From: Alteribacter natronophilus
Lineage (GTDB): Bacteria > Bacillota > Bacilli > Bacillales > Salisediminibacteriaceae
Assembly: GCF_006007885.1 (NCBI RefSeq)
Contig: NZ_VCRO01000006.1
Coordinates: 74,920 to 138,919, forward strand
Direction: 5' to 3'
Length of the DNA: 64,000 nt
Shown here: piece by piece, positions 34,026-43,787 of the stretch
Position numbering within the stretch: the first letter of the stretch is position 1
Layout of the letters: each line of letters opens with the position of its first letter
Program-made: the position numbers and the translations under genes
Notes under the pieces: generated by a model
Database searches by the model: none
What the model saw: only the letters and a program-made list of their open reading frames with translations
What the model was told of the DNA's origin: nothing

Positions 34026-35489
34026 TTATTTGAATTGCGGCGGTTTACGGATTCTCCCTGCCTGTTCATAGGCATAGGCAATTTGAATAAGCTTCTTTTC
34101 TGAAAAAGCAGTGCCTGCAAAGGAAACACCGAATGGGCGGCCATTCTCTCTGTATCCCGCAGGAACGGCAATACTCGGATAACCTGCTTTTGCACTGATG
34201 GTTGAATTAACATAGGAGGGAAACAGCAGAGCATCAAGATCATGCTGTTTCAGGACAAGATCAATCCCCTGGTCACGGGCAAAGTAAAGGTCTTCCAGTT
34301 TTGCCTGGATATACTCCGCGCTGTTAAGTGGGTTCTGTGTCTTTTCGATCGTTAACAGGTTGTCCTGGCCGTATTTAAGGGCCGAGGCTTCGTGATTCAT
34401 ATTGTAGGCAATCAGTTCCCTGATTGAATGAACGGGCATATGTGACGGGAGCTTCGAAAAATAGTTGTCGAGGCTGTGCTTCAGCTCGTGGCGACCGATC
34501 TCTGTGTGCCAGTCCCTGTGAAAAGAAGGGATTTCCACATTTTCTATCAAATCGGCACCGCCTTTACTGAGTGTGTCAATCACCCCCTGGAACAGCAGAT
34601 CATCATATTCCTCAGACTCATAAAACGTTGCCGCAGCACCTCTGAACACACCGATCCGTATGCCCTCAAGCCCCGGGTTGTCCAGCCCGTCCGTATAGCC
34701 GTGAGGTCCCTTCACGCTCTCTTTACTGGTGGCCGGATCGTTCTGATCCGTCCCGGATAAGACTTCGAGTACAAGTGCAGCATCGGTGACGTTTCTTGCA
34801 AACGGACCAGCCGTATCCTGTGAATAGGTAAAAGGAATAATGCCCCTTCTGCTGATTAACCCGACAGTTGGTTTGATTCCCACAACGGAATTGTGGACTG
34901 CCGGGCTGACGATGGACCCGTCTGTCTCCGTGCCAATCGCCGCAGCTGTCATATTGGCGGAAACAGAAACAGCAGAACCGGTACTGGATCCGCCCGTAAA
35001 AAACTTACCATACGGATTGAGCACCTGCCCGCCCCGGGCGCTGTATCCTGCCTCCATCGTCGTGGACATTCCGTTGGACAGTTCCGTCATATTCGTTTTA
35101 GCCAGAATCACTGCCCCCGCCTCACGCAGTCTTTTCACAAGAAAAGCGTCCCTGGAGGCTGTATGCTTTTCCAGGGCGAGCGTGCCTGCACTTGTGTGCA
35201 TGCGATCAGCGGTTTCAATGTTATCCTTCAGCATGACAGGTATGCCGTGAAGAGGCCCCCTGGCCCCCTGCCTGGTCCTTTCATCGTCGAGGGCTTCCGC
35301 AATAAAAATGGCATCCGGATTAACTTCCAGTACAGCATTTAAAGCAGGACCGTTCTTGTCAAATGCTTCAATCTGCTGCAGGTAAAACATGGTCAGTTCC
35401 CGGGAGGTAATCGTACCGTTCTCCATGGCCGTCTGCATGCCGCTGATAGTCAGTTCTTCTTTGAGGATTTCGTTAAATGGGATTGTCAT
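34026..35489 (-). CDS. Amidase signature family enzyme
   Basis: The 487-residue hydrolase of the amidase signature family has a Ser-cisSer-Lys triad: Lys88 in PVMLKDN, the Ser pair in FTGGSSTGSA (about 168-169) and Ser192 in GTETDGSIVSPA. It splits a carboxamide to acid plus ammonia. It is not GatA, since no gatC or gatB is nearby and the GTETDGSIV loop is the pattern of stand-alone catabolic amidases. AAAAGGAG-like sites are absent; the ATG follows GGAGTGTAACG. Confidence 0.92.
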   Translation of the reverse strand: MTIPFNEILKEELTISGMQTAMENGTITSRELTMFYLQQIEAFDKNGPALNAVLEVNPDAIFIAEALDDERTRQGARGPLHGIPVMLKDNIETADRMHTSAGTLALEKHTASRDAFLVKRLREAGAVILAKTNMTELSNGMSTTMEAGYSARGGQVLNPYGKFFTGGSSTGSAVSVSANMTAAAIGTETDGSIVSPAVHNSVVGIKPTVGLISRRGIIPFTYSQDTAGPFARNVTDAALVLEVLSGTDQNDPATSKESVKGPHGYTDGLDNPGLEGIRIGVFRGAAATFYESEEYDDLLFQGVIDTLSKGGADLIENVEIPSFHRDWHTEIGRHELKHSLDNYFSKLPSHMPVHSIRELIAYNMNHEASALKYGQDNLLTIEKTQNPLNSAEYIQAKLEDLYFARDQGIDLVLKQHDLDALLFPSYVNSTISAKAGYPSIAVPAGYRENGRPFGVSFAGTAFSEKKLIQIAYAYEQAGRIRKPPQFK

Positions 35490-35548
35490 CGTTACACTCC
35501 GTATCTTAATTATCTATCTCTCACATTATCTGCAGGTTTCGGACAGGA

Positions 35549-36409
35549 TTATTCCTCTTTTTTATCTGATGAGGATGGTGCTTCGGCTTCACGCAAAAAG
35601 TGCTCACAAGTCCACTTACCTTCTTTTTTAAAAAGCTTATAAACAGATGCACGTTCCATCCCCGGATTGTCCACCCACTTCTTCAGAGTGCGAACCGCGG
35701 TTTTTTTATGAGGGAAATGACGGATTACAACCTCGGCCTGCTCAGAAAGCCGGGTTGTCCAGATCCGGGAGCGGACCATGACCATCGAATAGTATGTTCT
35801 GATGAGCTTACGGGAGAAGCTTTGGGTAATTGTTCTAAACTCCTCGTCAGAAGCCGCTTCCAGCCGACTCATGATCCGGGTAAACACCCTGCAAATATCC
35901 CCATTAAAGCTGATCGCTATCTCCGCGGAAAGGTTGTAAGGCCCGAACTGTTTTCGGAGATCTTCTCCATGTACACATACACAAAGCTCCTTCAAAAACG
36001 CCTGCTCGTAGTAATTCTGCGTATCAGTCACGTAATCGAACCCGCCTGCAGCTATACCAACTTCCCGAACCAGGGAGCCGTATTTCTGTGACAACTCTCC
36101 TGCAGCATTCTTAACTTCAGCCGATTGATCGGAACTCAACCTGCCATTAAACAGCGCCATAATGTCCAGATCCGACTTACGCGGTACAGCTTCCCCCCGT
36201 GCTACGCTGCCATACACATATACACTGTGTAATTGGTCCTGAAAAAGCTTTGCAAGATTCCCAACTGCATCTCTTATGCAGGGAAGATAAATTCCATCAA
36301 TTTTCTCAAGGCTCACATCGCTTACAATAAATCCATTACGGTCAAGACCGTATCCCTCCTGCAGGCTATTCATTTCACTCTCCGCCCCCTCACAGGCTAA
36401 TCTTTTCAA
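35549..36409 (-). CDS. Nucleotidyltransferase-domain protein
   Basis: About 286 residues. The polymerase-beta-like core has GSVARGEAVPRKSDLDIMALF near residues 66-86, with the GS and DxD metal-binding residues intact. The remaining ~170 residues are helical, as in aminoglycoside nucleotidyltransferases, but no close match was recognised. TTG at 36409 is 7 nt after GGAGG, directly behind the GNAT stop codon; ATG 36373 is an alternative. The GNAT neighbour in the same operon also resembles resistance-type enzymes, but drug modification is only a guess. Confidence 0.8.
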   Translation of the reverse strand: MKRLACEGAESEMNSLQEGYGLDRNGFIVSDVSLEKIDGIYLPCIRDAVGNLAKLFQDQLHSVYVYGSVARGEAVPRKSDLDIMALFNGRLSSDQSAEVKNAAGELSQKYGSLVREVGIAAGGFDYVTDTQNYYEQAFLKELCVCVHGEDLRKQFGPYNLSAEIAISFNGDICRVFTRIMSRLEAASDEEFRTITQSFSRKLIRTYYSMVMVRSRIWTTRLSEQAEVVIRHFPHKKTAVRTLKKWVDNPGMERASVYKLFKKEGKWTCEHFLREAEAPSSSDKKEE

Positions 36410-36425
36410 AAGCAGTCCTCCAGGT

Positions 36426-36905
36426 TTAGCGTATAATCTCATACCTGGGCTGTCCTGTCACCTTTTCATAAATTTTTATATCTTCTCCGCTCACTCCGTA
36501 GGCAACCCCATTTCTCATCCAGCCGTACCTTTCGTAATAGTTTTCGAGATCAGAAGTAAGATAAAGCTTTTGACAGCCTAGATCAGCAGCAAGTTTCAAC
36601 CCGTAATTGAGAAGCTGTGAGCCAATTTGTTTACCCCTGTGCTCTTTGTCTACAAATAAACAGGCCAGCCATGGACATAAATCCTGCCTGCTGTTGAGAT
36701 CATTTCTGATTAATGCAGCAGTTCCGATTATTTTATTCTCCTCAACTGCCATATAAAACAGGGGAAGATCATCAGGAGTCATGCAAGAGTGAATCATACA
36801 ATCTTTGTAAAACTTATAATTACTCTCGTTTCCCCATTCTCTCCAGAACACTTGAACTGCTTCTTCAAATCGTTCATCTTCACGTGTAAGAACGACAATA
36901 TCCAT
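36426..36905 (-). CDS. GNAT family N-acetyltransferase
   Basis: The 159-residue acetyl-CoA-dependent acetyltransferase has the core PWLACLFVDKEHRGKQIGSQLLNYGLKLA, including the acetyl-CoA loop (R/Q-x-x-G-x-G/S form, RGKQIGSQ). The second motif is KLYLTSDLENYYERYGWMRNG. It is similar in layout to YjdJ/YkwB-type Bacillus acetyltransferases; the acceptor is unknown. It is first gene of a pair with the nucleotidyltransferase. Confidence 0.9.
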   Translation of the reverse strand: MDIVVLTREDERFEEAVQVFWREWGNESNYKFYKDCMIHSCMTPDDLPLFYMAVEENKIIGTAALIRNDLNSRQDLCPWLACLFVDKEHRGKQIGSQLLNYGLKLAADLGCQKLYLTSDLENYYERYGWMRNGVAYGVSGEDIKIYEKVTGQPRYEIIR

Positions 36906-36950
36906 AACACTTTCTCCTCCCTGCTGATAACCTTATTACTGATTAAGTAT

Positions 36951-36982
36951 ATAAAACGCACGAACTGGTTCCGGTTCATGCG
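36951..36982 (-). terminator. Terminator of the TIGR01777 epimerase gene
   Basis: Minus-strand CGCATGAAC, 8-nt loop, GTTCGTGCG, then TTTTAT. It lies 10 nt after the stop codon at 36993. Confidence 0.8.
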
Positions 36983-36992
36983 CTTAAGAGTC

Positions 36993-37898
36993 TTATTCCG
37001 TTTTCCTGCGGTCTGATGAATTTAATGTCTCCAAGGTTTCCTCAATCGTTTTAAAAGTAAACGTGTACCCTTCCCGTTCCAAACTTTCCGGCAGCACCCA
37101 CCGGCTTTTTAAAACCAGCTCTGTTTCGGTTCTGATCACGACGGAGCCCATTTCCAGCATCCAGGCCGGAGAGGGAAGGCCAAACCGCACACCATTAGCC
37201 TCTCTCATCGCTCTCATAAATTCACGGTTGCTCACCGGCTGCGGTGCTGAACAGTTAAATACTCCCTTTAGATCCTCTCTGTCTTTCAGGAACAGGACGA
37301 TCTGATACAAGTCTTCAATATGGATCCAGCTGAACATCTGATTTCCTTTACCCTGAACGCCCCCGAGCCCGAACTTTACGAGGTTTCGATAAGGGGTCAT
37401 GACTCCCCCGCCTTCTCCCAGCACAATTGCGATGCGCAGGGCAATCTGCCTTGTTTCAGGCAAATCGAAGGAAAAGAACGCTTTCTCCCACGCTTTAGCC
37501 ACATCCACGGAAAACCCTGAACCGATCTCACCTTCATCCTCTGTCATCGGCCGGTCTTCTGCGTGCCGGTAAATGGTAGCTGTACTGGAATTCATCCATA
37601 CCCCGGGCGGATGGCTGCACTCTTTTACAGCCTCACCGAGAATTGTTGTCGTCTCCGTCCTTGAATTCATGATTGCTTTTTTGTTTTTTTCATTATACCT
37701 GCAGTTTACGGACTTGCCTGCAAGGTTTATCAGCAGTTCTGCTCCGTCCAGGGCTTCCATTATGCCTTTCCTGTCCTCCCATCGGATGTGCGGGCTGCTC
37801 CTTGAGATGATCTTCACCTCGTAACCTGCGCCCTTAAATTTCTGTTTGAAATATTCACCGATAAATCCGGTTCCTCCGGCTAAAACGATTTTCTTCAT
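36993..37898 (-). CDS. TIGR01777 family NAD(P)-binding epimerase-like protein
   Basis: The 301-residue extended SDR protein has the N-terminal Rossmann motif GGTGFIGEYF, LLINLAGKSVNCRYNEKNK near residue 57 (a hallmark of the YfcH/TIGR01777 group), SSTATIYRH in place of the usual active site, and a C-terminal domain of unknown function ending in VLPESLEREGYTFTF. The reaction is not known. It is a single gene with a terminator. Confidence 0.92.
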   Translation of the reverse strand: MKKIVLAGGTGFIGEYFKQKFKGAGYEVKIISRSSPHIRWEDRKGIMEALDGAELLINLAGKSVNCRYNEKNKKAIMNSRTETTTILGEAVKECSHPPGVWMNSSTATIYRHAEDRPMTEDEGEIGSGFSVDVAKAWEKAFFSFDLPETRQIALRIAIVLGEGGGVMTPYRNLVKFGLGGVQGKGNQMFSWIHIEDLYQIVLFLKDREDLKGVFNCSAPQPVSNREFMRAMREANGVRFGLPSPAWMLEMGSVVIRTETELVLKSRWVLPESLEREGYTFTFKTIEETLETLNSSDRRKTE

Positions 37899-37940
37899 GA
37901 AATCACTCCCAGTTCTCTACTACTATATGATTTTATTAAA

Positions 37941-38918
37941 CTACCCTGACAGAACTTTTACATACATGCCGTTTGCAGCTTTTCTGTAGGCTGCTTCGTT
38001 CATATCCTTCACCTTCCTGGACAGCAATGAGGCACGTATCAGTTTTCCGTTATATAAAACAGAAGGATCTATGATTCGGATTTTGTTTTTTCTATGTATT
38101 GTAAAATGACTGTGATCCTCTATAACCTGCACACCGGCATTTAAAATACTTAACAGATCACTCAGTTCCCTGTCGCCGGAGTCTTTCAGTTTCCTCATTA
38201 CTTCTTCATCTTCCTTTAGAAAATCTTCACTACTGATAATATTTTTATCCAATGAAAGCTTCAGAATCCTGGTTAATGTATCATAGCCATAGATATTCAG
38301 CGGGTCCATAAAAAAATCAATAACTTCCTTATAGTAGGTTTCAACAAACCATTCAGCTGTTTCAATGTTTTCAGGGTACATTTTTCCTTCTGAAACGGTG
38401 ATACTGCTTAAAAAACTGTGAACTTCAGTAAGGCTAATCTGCCCGTATTTATACATATCACGCAGAGTGGAATCCACCCTGTCTGCACATAACTCCGGAG
38501 CCGGCTGTTCCAGAAGTGTCCATCTGCTGTCATCAAACAGCAGATCCTTATAATCATAGCCGTACTTTTTTAAAATTGCCGGAATTTCAGATGTTTCGAT
38601 TACTTTCCGGTAGATTCTTTCATGATAATTCTCTTCCGTATTTTCATAGACATGGTCCACCACATGGGAAAAAGCTGTGTGGGAGACGTCGTGCAGTAAC
38701 CCGGCAATCTGCTCTTCCACTGAACCGCCAAGTGTTTTAATGAGAAGCATTACACCTACAGAGTGATCATAACGGGTTTCATTCCACTCTTTATTCACCA
38801 GATAACTTGCACCTCCCTGGTGCACTCCTTTGAGTCTCTGCATAGGCTTACTTAAAATCAATTCCTCCAGTACTTTTCCCGCTGTATGTTCACCGTAAAG
38901 TTCATCCTCAAGATACAT
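37941..38918 (-). CDS. HD domain phosphohydrolase, SAMHD1/YwfO-like
   Basis: The 325-residue protein has the HD core TRYDHSVGVMLLIKTLGG, then AGLLHDVSHTAFSHVVDHV (two His-Asp metal sites near residues 51 and 75-80) and LCADRVDSTLRDM near 165. This is the arrangement of dGTP triphosphohydrolase-related proteins such as YwfO. It likely splits (deoxy)nucleoside triphosphates. It lies 21 nt after the MFS gene; the link between them is not clear. Confidence 0.88.
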   Translation of the reverse strand: MYLEDELYGEHTAGKVLEELILSKPMQRLKGVHQGGASYLVNKEWNETRYDHSVGVMLLIKTLGGSVEEQIAGLLHDVSHTAFSHVVDHVYENTEENYHERIYRKVIETSEIPAILKKYGYDYKDLLFDDSRWTLLEQPAPELCADRVDSTLRDMYKYGQISLTEVHSFLSSITVSEGKMYPENIETAEWFVETYYKEVIDFFMDPLNIYGYDTLTRILKLSLDKNIISSEDFLKEDEEVMRKLKDSGDRELSDLLSILNAGVQVIEDHSHFTIHRKNKIRIIDPSVLYNGKLIRASLLSRKVKDMNEAAYRKAANGMYVKVLSG

Positions 38919-38939
38919 ATAATTCCCCCTCCTTTGCCT

Positions 38940-40187
38940 CTAACCGGTCTTTTTGCCGTCAGTCTGTTCATCCGTCTCCAGGTAATATCTTACTTTGTCC
39001 CGCTTTAGAACGCCGATTGAAAAGACCACTGCTGCAGCGAGCATTGAAAGAGCAAGAACGACAATGGTGAGACGCAGCGATACGATGTCAGCGATCACCC
39101 CGATCATTAGAATGAAAAATACCTGTAGTACGCTCTGAACAAGCTGAAAAATGCTGGTGACCCGCCCCATAACCTCAACGGGGATATTGTTCTGATAGAA
39201 AGTAGCCATTCCTGCATTCAGAAAAACGTTGAAGAATCCGAGAATAATAAAACCTGCGGCAATGGACGTGAATGACCACGAAAACGCATAAATCACGTAA
39301 CCAGCCGTCATCATGATTAATCCGGCGGCAATCATCATCCGGATGGATATTTTGTGAGAGAAAACAGACAGGAGCATAGCGGCCGTAACAGACCCAATCC
39401 CCGTAATACTGATTAAAAGCGTGTAATCCACTTCGGAAAGCCCGATCACCTTCTGTGTAAAAACCACTTCCTGGGCGTCCATGGCAAAAGAAAAAAGCAA
39501 AACCGCAATAAACATCAGGTAAATAAAAGTGAAGTAACGATTATCGGCCATAAATGAACGAACAACCGTAAAATCGGATAATACCTGGGATAAATTCAAA
39601 GATGGCACGGAAGCTTTATCAATTTTTTCCCCATCGGGAAGAGGAATGAGCAGCAGTGCTGCAAATACAAAGAAAAGGGCATTAAGCCACAGTGTGAGGT
39701 CGATGGAGGTCAGGAAAATGAGTGCACCACCCACAGCCGGTCCCACGATAAATGCACCTGATGAAGTAAAGGAACGGATCGCATTAAAACGCTTCCTCTT
39801 TTCCTTTGGCACTGTCATTGTTATGTAAGTCACCGAGGAGGGGACAAAGAAGGCTTTGGCAATGCTCAGGAGAATCAGCATCCCGTAAATGGCCACGATG
39901 CCTGGTGCAAAGGGAATTAAGGCAATGATTCCTGCCCTGATCAGGTAGGTCTTCATCATAATCGCTTTCTTACTGCGATAGTCAATGTAGCTTCCGGTCC
40001 AGAATTTCGTAAAAATGTTGGTAAGAGGTCCTATAATCCACAACCCCGCTACAGCTGCAGCCGAACCCGTTAACTGATAAACAAGAATATTGATCGCTAC
40101 AAGATAGATAAAGTCTCCGAGGCCAGCAAGGCCGGTGGAAGTCAGGAGAACGGAAGGATTTTTCCACCCTGATAAATCTCTTTTCAT
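38940..40187 (-). CDS. MFS transporter, intact
   Basis: The 415-residue major facilitator has about twelve membrane segments, in the macrolide-efflux-like (MefE/YfmO-type) group by layout: GLGDFIYLVAINILVYQLTGSAAAVAGLWIIG at the N-terminus, the loop SYIDYRSKKAIMMK between helices 2 and 3, and a long central loop. It ends in a charged tail. Two related but broken MFS genes lie a few genes upstream. Substrate unknown. Confidence 0.88.
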   Translation of the reverse strand: MKRDLSGWKNPSVLLTSTGLAGLGDFIYLVAINILVYQLTGSAAAVAGLWIIGPLTNIFTKFWTGSYIDYRSKKAIMMKTYLIRAGIIALIPFAPGIVAIYGMLILLSIAKAFFVPSSVTYITMTVPKEKRKRFNAIRSFTSSGAFIVGPAVGGALIFLTSIDLTLWLNALFFVFAALLLIPLPDGEKIDKASVPSLNLSQVLSDFTVVRSFMADNRYFTFIYLMFIAVLLFSFAMDAQEVVFTQKVIGLSEVDYTLLISITGIGSVTAAMLLSVFSHKISIRMMIAAGLIMMTAGYVIYAFSWSFTSIAAGFIILGFFNVFLNAGMATFYQNNIPVEVMGRVTSIFQLVQSVLQVFFILMIGVIADIVSLRLTIVVLALSMLAAAVVFSIGVLKRDKVRYYLETDEQTDGKKTG

Positions 40188-40281
40188 AGTATCGCTCCCT
40201 GAACCATTGGACCATCAGGCTCAATATAATTATAACAAAATATGTAAAACCCTTCACTGTTTTATCTAATGTATTACAAAG

Positions 40282-40310
40282 CAAAAAGCATGGATAATGT
40301 TATCCATGCT
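40282..40310 (-). terminator. Terminator of the DinB-like gene
   Basis: Minus-strand AGCATGGATAA and TTATCCATGCT pair perfectly around a 2-nt loop and are followed by TTTTT. It lies 80 nt after the DinB-like stop codon. No gene was found between. Confidence 0.8.
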
Positions 40311-40389
40311 CCCTGGCATAGTTCCTTTAACCTGCGGTATTACAGCTTTACTCTCTACAGGCAAAGAGAAGATTACGGACGCCCCACTC

Positions 40390-40968
40390 TCATTCCAGGC
40401 TTTCAAGATTCCCCAAAGCTCTGAAATGATAATATCTGCCGCAAAGCGTAAAGTGGTGTTTTTCGTGGATGGCCAGAAGATGTACGCTCTGGATAACATT
40501 AGGGAACCCGGCAACCGGATCCGGGTATCTGATGTGACCTGCCACACGTTCATCCAGGCATACCGTCATCTCTTCCAGCCTTTTCGTTTCCAGATCAGTC
40601 ATTTGTGTTAGCTCAGCAAGGGACAATTTAATTTTCTCCCCTTCAGGAGGCATTAAAACAGCGGGGGCCTTAAGCGATTTTTTATTCCGCCTTGCCTCTT
40701 CTGAATAAATATCCCCGGAAACTGCTGAATAGGGCTGCTTCTTTCTCAGCCGGGCGATTGGTTTTAACAGTGGAAAGTAAAATCTGTTTAACTGTCTAAG
40801 TCTTTTTACCATGAGATATAAGTGATAGTGTGTTTCAATGATCGACCATTTACCTGCCTGCGGGCTTGTCCGGATGGTTTGTTCATCGAGTCTGCTTACG
40901 GCATCAAGAAAGTCTTTTCTCTGTTCATACAGCGTTTTAAAGTGACGATTGATATTTGAGTTCTCCAT
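40390..40968 (-). CDS. DinB superfamily protein
   Basis: The 192-residue four-helix-bundle protein carries the three-His metal site: His in SIIETHYHLYLMVKRL near residue 47, and HEKHH in VHLLAIHEKHHFTL near the C-terminus. Such proteins are nickel/zinc-binding thiol transferases or related enzymes; the role here is unknown. The frame is open to TTG 40980, but ATG 40968 has GGGAG 6-7 nt upstream. It follows the broken MFS gene by 26 nt in the same direction. Confidence 0.85.
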   Translation of the reverse strand: MENSNINRHFKTLYEQRKDFLDAVSRLDEQTIRTSPQAGKWSIIETHYHLYLMVKRLRQLNRFYFPLLKPIARLRKKQPYSAVSGDIYSEEARRNKKSLKAPAVLMPPEGEKIKLSLAELTQMTDLETKRLEEMTVCLDERVAGHIRYPDPVAGFPNVIQSVHLLAIHEKHHFTLCGRYYHFRALGNLESLE

Positions 40969-40994
40969 TCTCTCTCCCAACGGTTATAAAGATT

Positions 40995-42229
40995 TTAAAA
41001 ATTAACCGGTTCCAGCATCTTTACAGGATTTTTGCCTCCTCTGAAACAAATGGACACTAAACATCCAGCCAGCATAATAACTGCACAAATGGTCAAGGCT
41101 GCAGTCGCCCCGATCCATTCAGCCACACCGCCTGCAAAAAGGTTCCCTCCTATGGCAGCCAGCCCCGACAGAAGTACGCCGCCTCCCCCGACCCGTGCAA
41201 GAAACCCATCGGGGGTAACAGCCTGCCTGGCTGATCCGTTAACCACGAACGCCATGGACAGGGCACCATCAAATAAAAACATCCCCGCCATAATAAAAAT
41301 CAGCATGTCGGATGAGAGCAGCAGGAATATTCCCCCACCGGAGACCGCCATCAGCGCTCCAAAGAGGTAGCGCCAGGGGAAATGCCTGATCTTATGAAGA
41401 AGAAAGACACCTGCCAGGTTGCCTGCTCCAGCTGCGGATAATACAAGGCCCGTCTGCCATTCGCTCATGCCCAGCGTCTGACTTGTATAGATAATAACCG
41501 TTAGCGTAACAGCGGTAGTGGCAAAATTAAGATTACCGTGCTGGAACGTAATAAATCTCTGATACTCGTTTTTAAACAGATATTTGATATTTTTAATTGA
41601 GGTAACATACGAATGAACAGGCTTTCTTTAACACCTTTATCCTTAACAGGCTCTCTGTAGGTTAAAAACAGGATGCCTAAAAAGGAGATGAGGTAGGTTG
41701 CTGCATCAATGGTGAGAACAGCAGCTGCTCCATAAAAAGTAAGGACGATTCCTGCGAGAAATGGTCCGATCAGGGTGCTGACAGCATCTGCACCTTCAAA
41801 GCTGTTATGAGCCTCGATTAAGCGGTCCCGCCCGACGACTCCTGGTACCATTGCACCGAATGAAACCCTGAAAAACAAACCGGAGGCCCCGAGAATCAGA
41901 AGACTCCCCGCCAGTGTCCAGATCGTAAGAAGATCCAGCAGGACAAAAACGACAAGCGCACCCATGGTCAGAAAACTGACTGCCTGGGCAAAGAGGGCAA
42001 CGCTTCTTTTACTGCGGGTTTCGATCCAGCTGCTCACCGGAAGTGACAGGACAAGCGGAGCAGCCTGGGAACAGACCACCACCAGGGCTGCATGCCAGGG
42101 GGAGCCCGTTAACTGTAAGACGATGAGTGGAATCGCGATTTCACTGAAACGGTTACCGAAAATCGTTGCCAGCTGACCGATCCACATCACACGAAAATTG
42201 CGTTCTTTAAACAGATTCATTTTTTCCAC
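40995..42229 (-). pseudogene. MFS transporter gene with a 1-nt frameshift
   Basis: The N-terminal 200 residues (MEKMNLFKERNFRVMWIGQL onward) and the C-terminal half (starting before GMSEWQTG) are in different frames. After KESLF, near 41611-41616, one missing base would restore VTSIKNIKYLFKNEYQRF and then TTAVTLTVIIYTSQTLGMSE, giving a normal 411-residue MFS protein. The total span of 1235 nt is one short of a whole number of codons. It is a single recent deletion or a sequencing error, since the rest is well kept. Confidence 0.88.
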
Positions 42230-42451
42230 ATCCCTAATAAGTCTATCTATATCGATTTAGGGATTTGTATCACATCGGCAGGATCCTCCTTCTTTGCAGT
42301 AAAACACCTTGTATTTAATTTTCCAGTATCCTACAATTGATTATGAACAACAATAATAGAATTTTCAAATTTCAGGAGCGGTCTTCATATGTAAACCTTC
42401 CCCTACTAAACTTTAAAACTGAATATTGAGGTTGAAAGGGGAAGCTTACTG

Positions 42452-43705
42452 ATGAATAAATCCAAACATTCGTTCTTTTATTTATGAACTGGACAGACGT
42501 CATCAAATACAGGTGACGTCCTTTTTATTATCGGACTGATGCCGCTGCTGTACTCTCTCACGGGCTCTGCCCTGCTGATGGCAGCGGTTCCTTTCGTAAC
42601 AACACTTTCCAGGTTCTTCAGCGCTTTTGCAGCACCTGTACTGTTTCGCTTTTTTCACCTAAAGGACATCCTGGTCTGGAGCCAGGCTTTAAAAACAGTC
42701 ACGATCGTTACTTTATTTTTTTTCACACTGTTTTATCTGGATTCTGCCAACCTCTACCTGGTATACATGTTTGTCTGTTTACTGGGTTTTTTAGACGGAT
42801 GGGCCAGCCCGTCAAGCAGTGCTCTGATCCCTGAAATTGTTGACAGGGATAAACTGATGAAATCAAACAGCTGGCTGGAATCAATCAGCCAGACGATTGA
42901 AATTGCAATTTGGCCACTCGGTGCACTGTTAGTGGCTCTTACAGGCACAGTGTCTGCTTTGGTCATCACAGCTGTTCTGTATACGGTTTCGACACTGCTG
43001 CTTTCACGGATATACGTGCACAAACCGGTTTTTGAGGAGCAATCCTCTCCATCAATTCGCAGTGAGGCAAAAAGAGGCTGGATATTCATCCTCCGAAGAA
43101 AGGATGTATTGGCAATCACCTTGTCAGGAATCCTGATCTCAAGTGCCAACATAATCTGGCTTGCTTCAATCATGTACGTCTATGTAGAAGAAAGACTGAA
43201 CGTCAGTGCCGCCTGGTGGGGATACATGAACTCCCTGCTAGTAACGGGCTTACTGGCAGCCAGCCTGCTCACACTGGTCCGGTACTCGACAACTGAAAAG
43301 GCATTTAAACCGCTGCTGCTCCTCATGACGCTGATGATGACACTCAGTACACTGGCCCTGTCGGTAAATACTGTTCCGATTCTCGCAGTAGTTCTGGCCT
43401 TCACGTATGGATTTGCCAATCAGCTAAAAGCACTGCTTGAAGTCACCTATACTCAGATGAACGTTGAGCAGGACGAGCTGCCATACGTCTACGCGGCTCA
43501 GGAAGCTTCCTATCTTCTTACATTTTCCATCTCGGTTCTGCTGTTCAGTTACCTGATTGATGTCACAAGTGTCCAGTTGGTCTTCTTTTCGGCTGGCATG
43601 CTGTCTCTGATTGGCTTCGTATTGCTTTTAATCAATCAGAAATACTTTTTAAGTATAGGGGCGGTCACAAAGCAGACGGATGCCGGGGAGCGAAAATTGA
43701 ATTAA
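42452..43705 (+). pseudogene. MFS transporter gene with an in-frame TGA at codon 12
   Basis: From ATG 42452 (GGGG upstream) the frame reads MNKSKHSFFYL, then TGA (42485-42487), then TGQTSSNTGDVLFIIGL and the rest of a 417-codon major facilitator in the same frame. A Trp (TGG) is expected at the stop, so one G-to-A change explains it. Translation could restart at ATG 42539, but that protein (388 residues) would lack the first membrane segment. It is divergent from the frameshifted MFS gene. Confidence 0.88.
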
Positions 43706-43736
43706 TGAGTTAAACCATTCTGTATACACACTTAAG

Positions 43737-43772
43737 AGGATGGAGGGCCAAACCCTCCATCCTTCCGTTTTG
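43737..43772 (+). terminator. Terminator between the MFS and yunB-like genes
   Basis: AGGATGGAGGG and CCCTCCATCCT form an 11-bp stem with a 5-nt loop, followed by TCCGTTTTG. Likely acts in both directions. Confidence 0.8.
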
Positions 43773-43787
43773 TATTCAATTCACTTT

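Noticed and set aside
42485-42487. TGA read as selenocysteine or tryptophan in the MFS gene
   Set aside because: TGA is a normal stop in many genes here, the expected residue is Trp, and no recoding hairpin follows. A point mutation or error is simpler.
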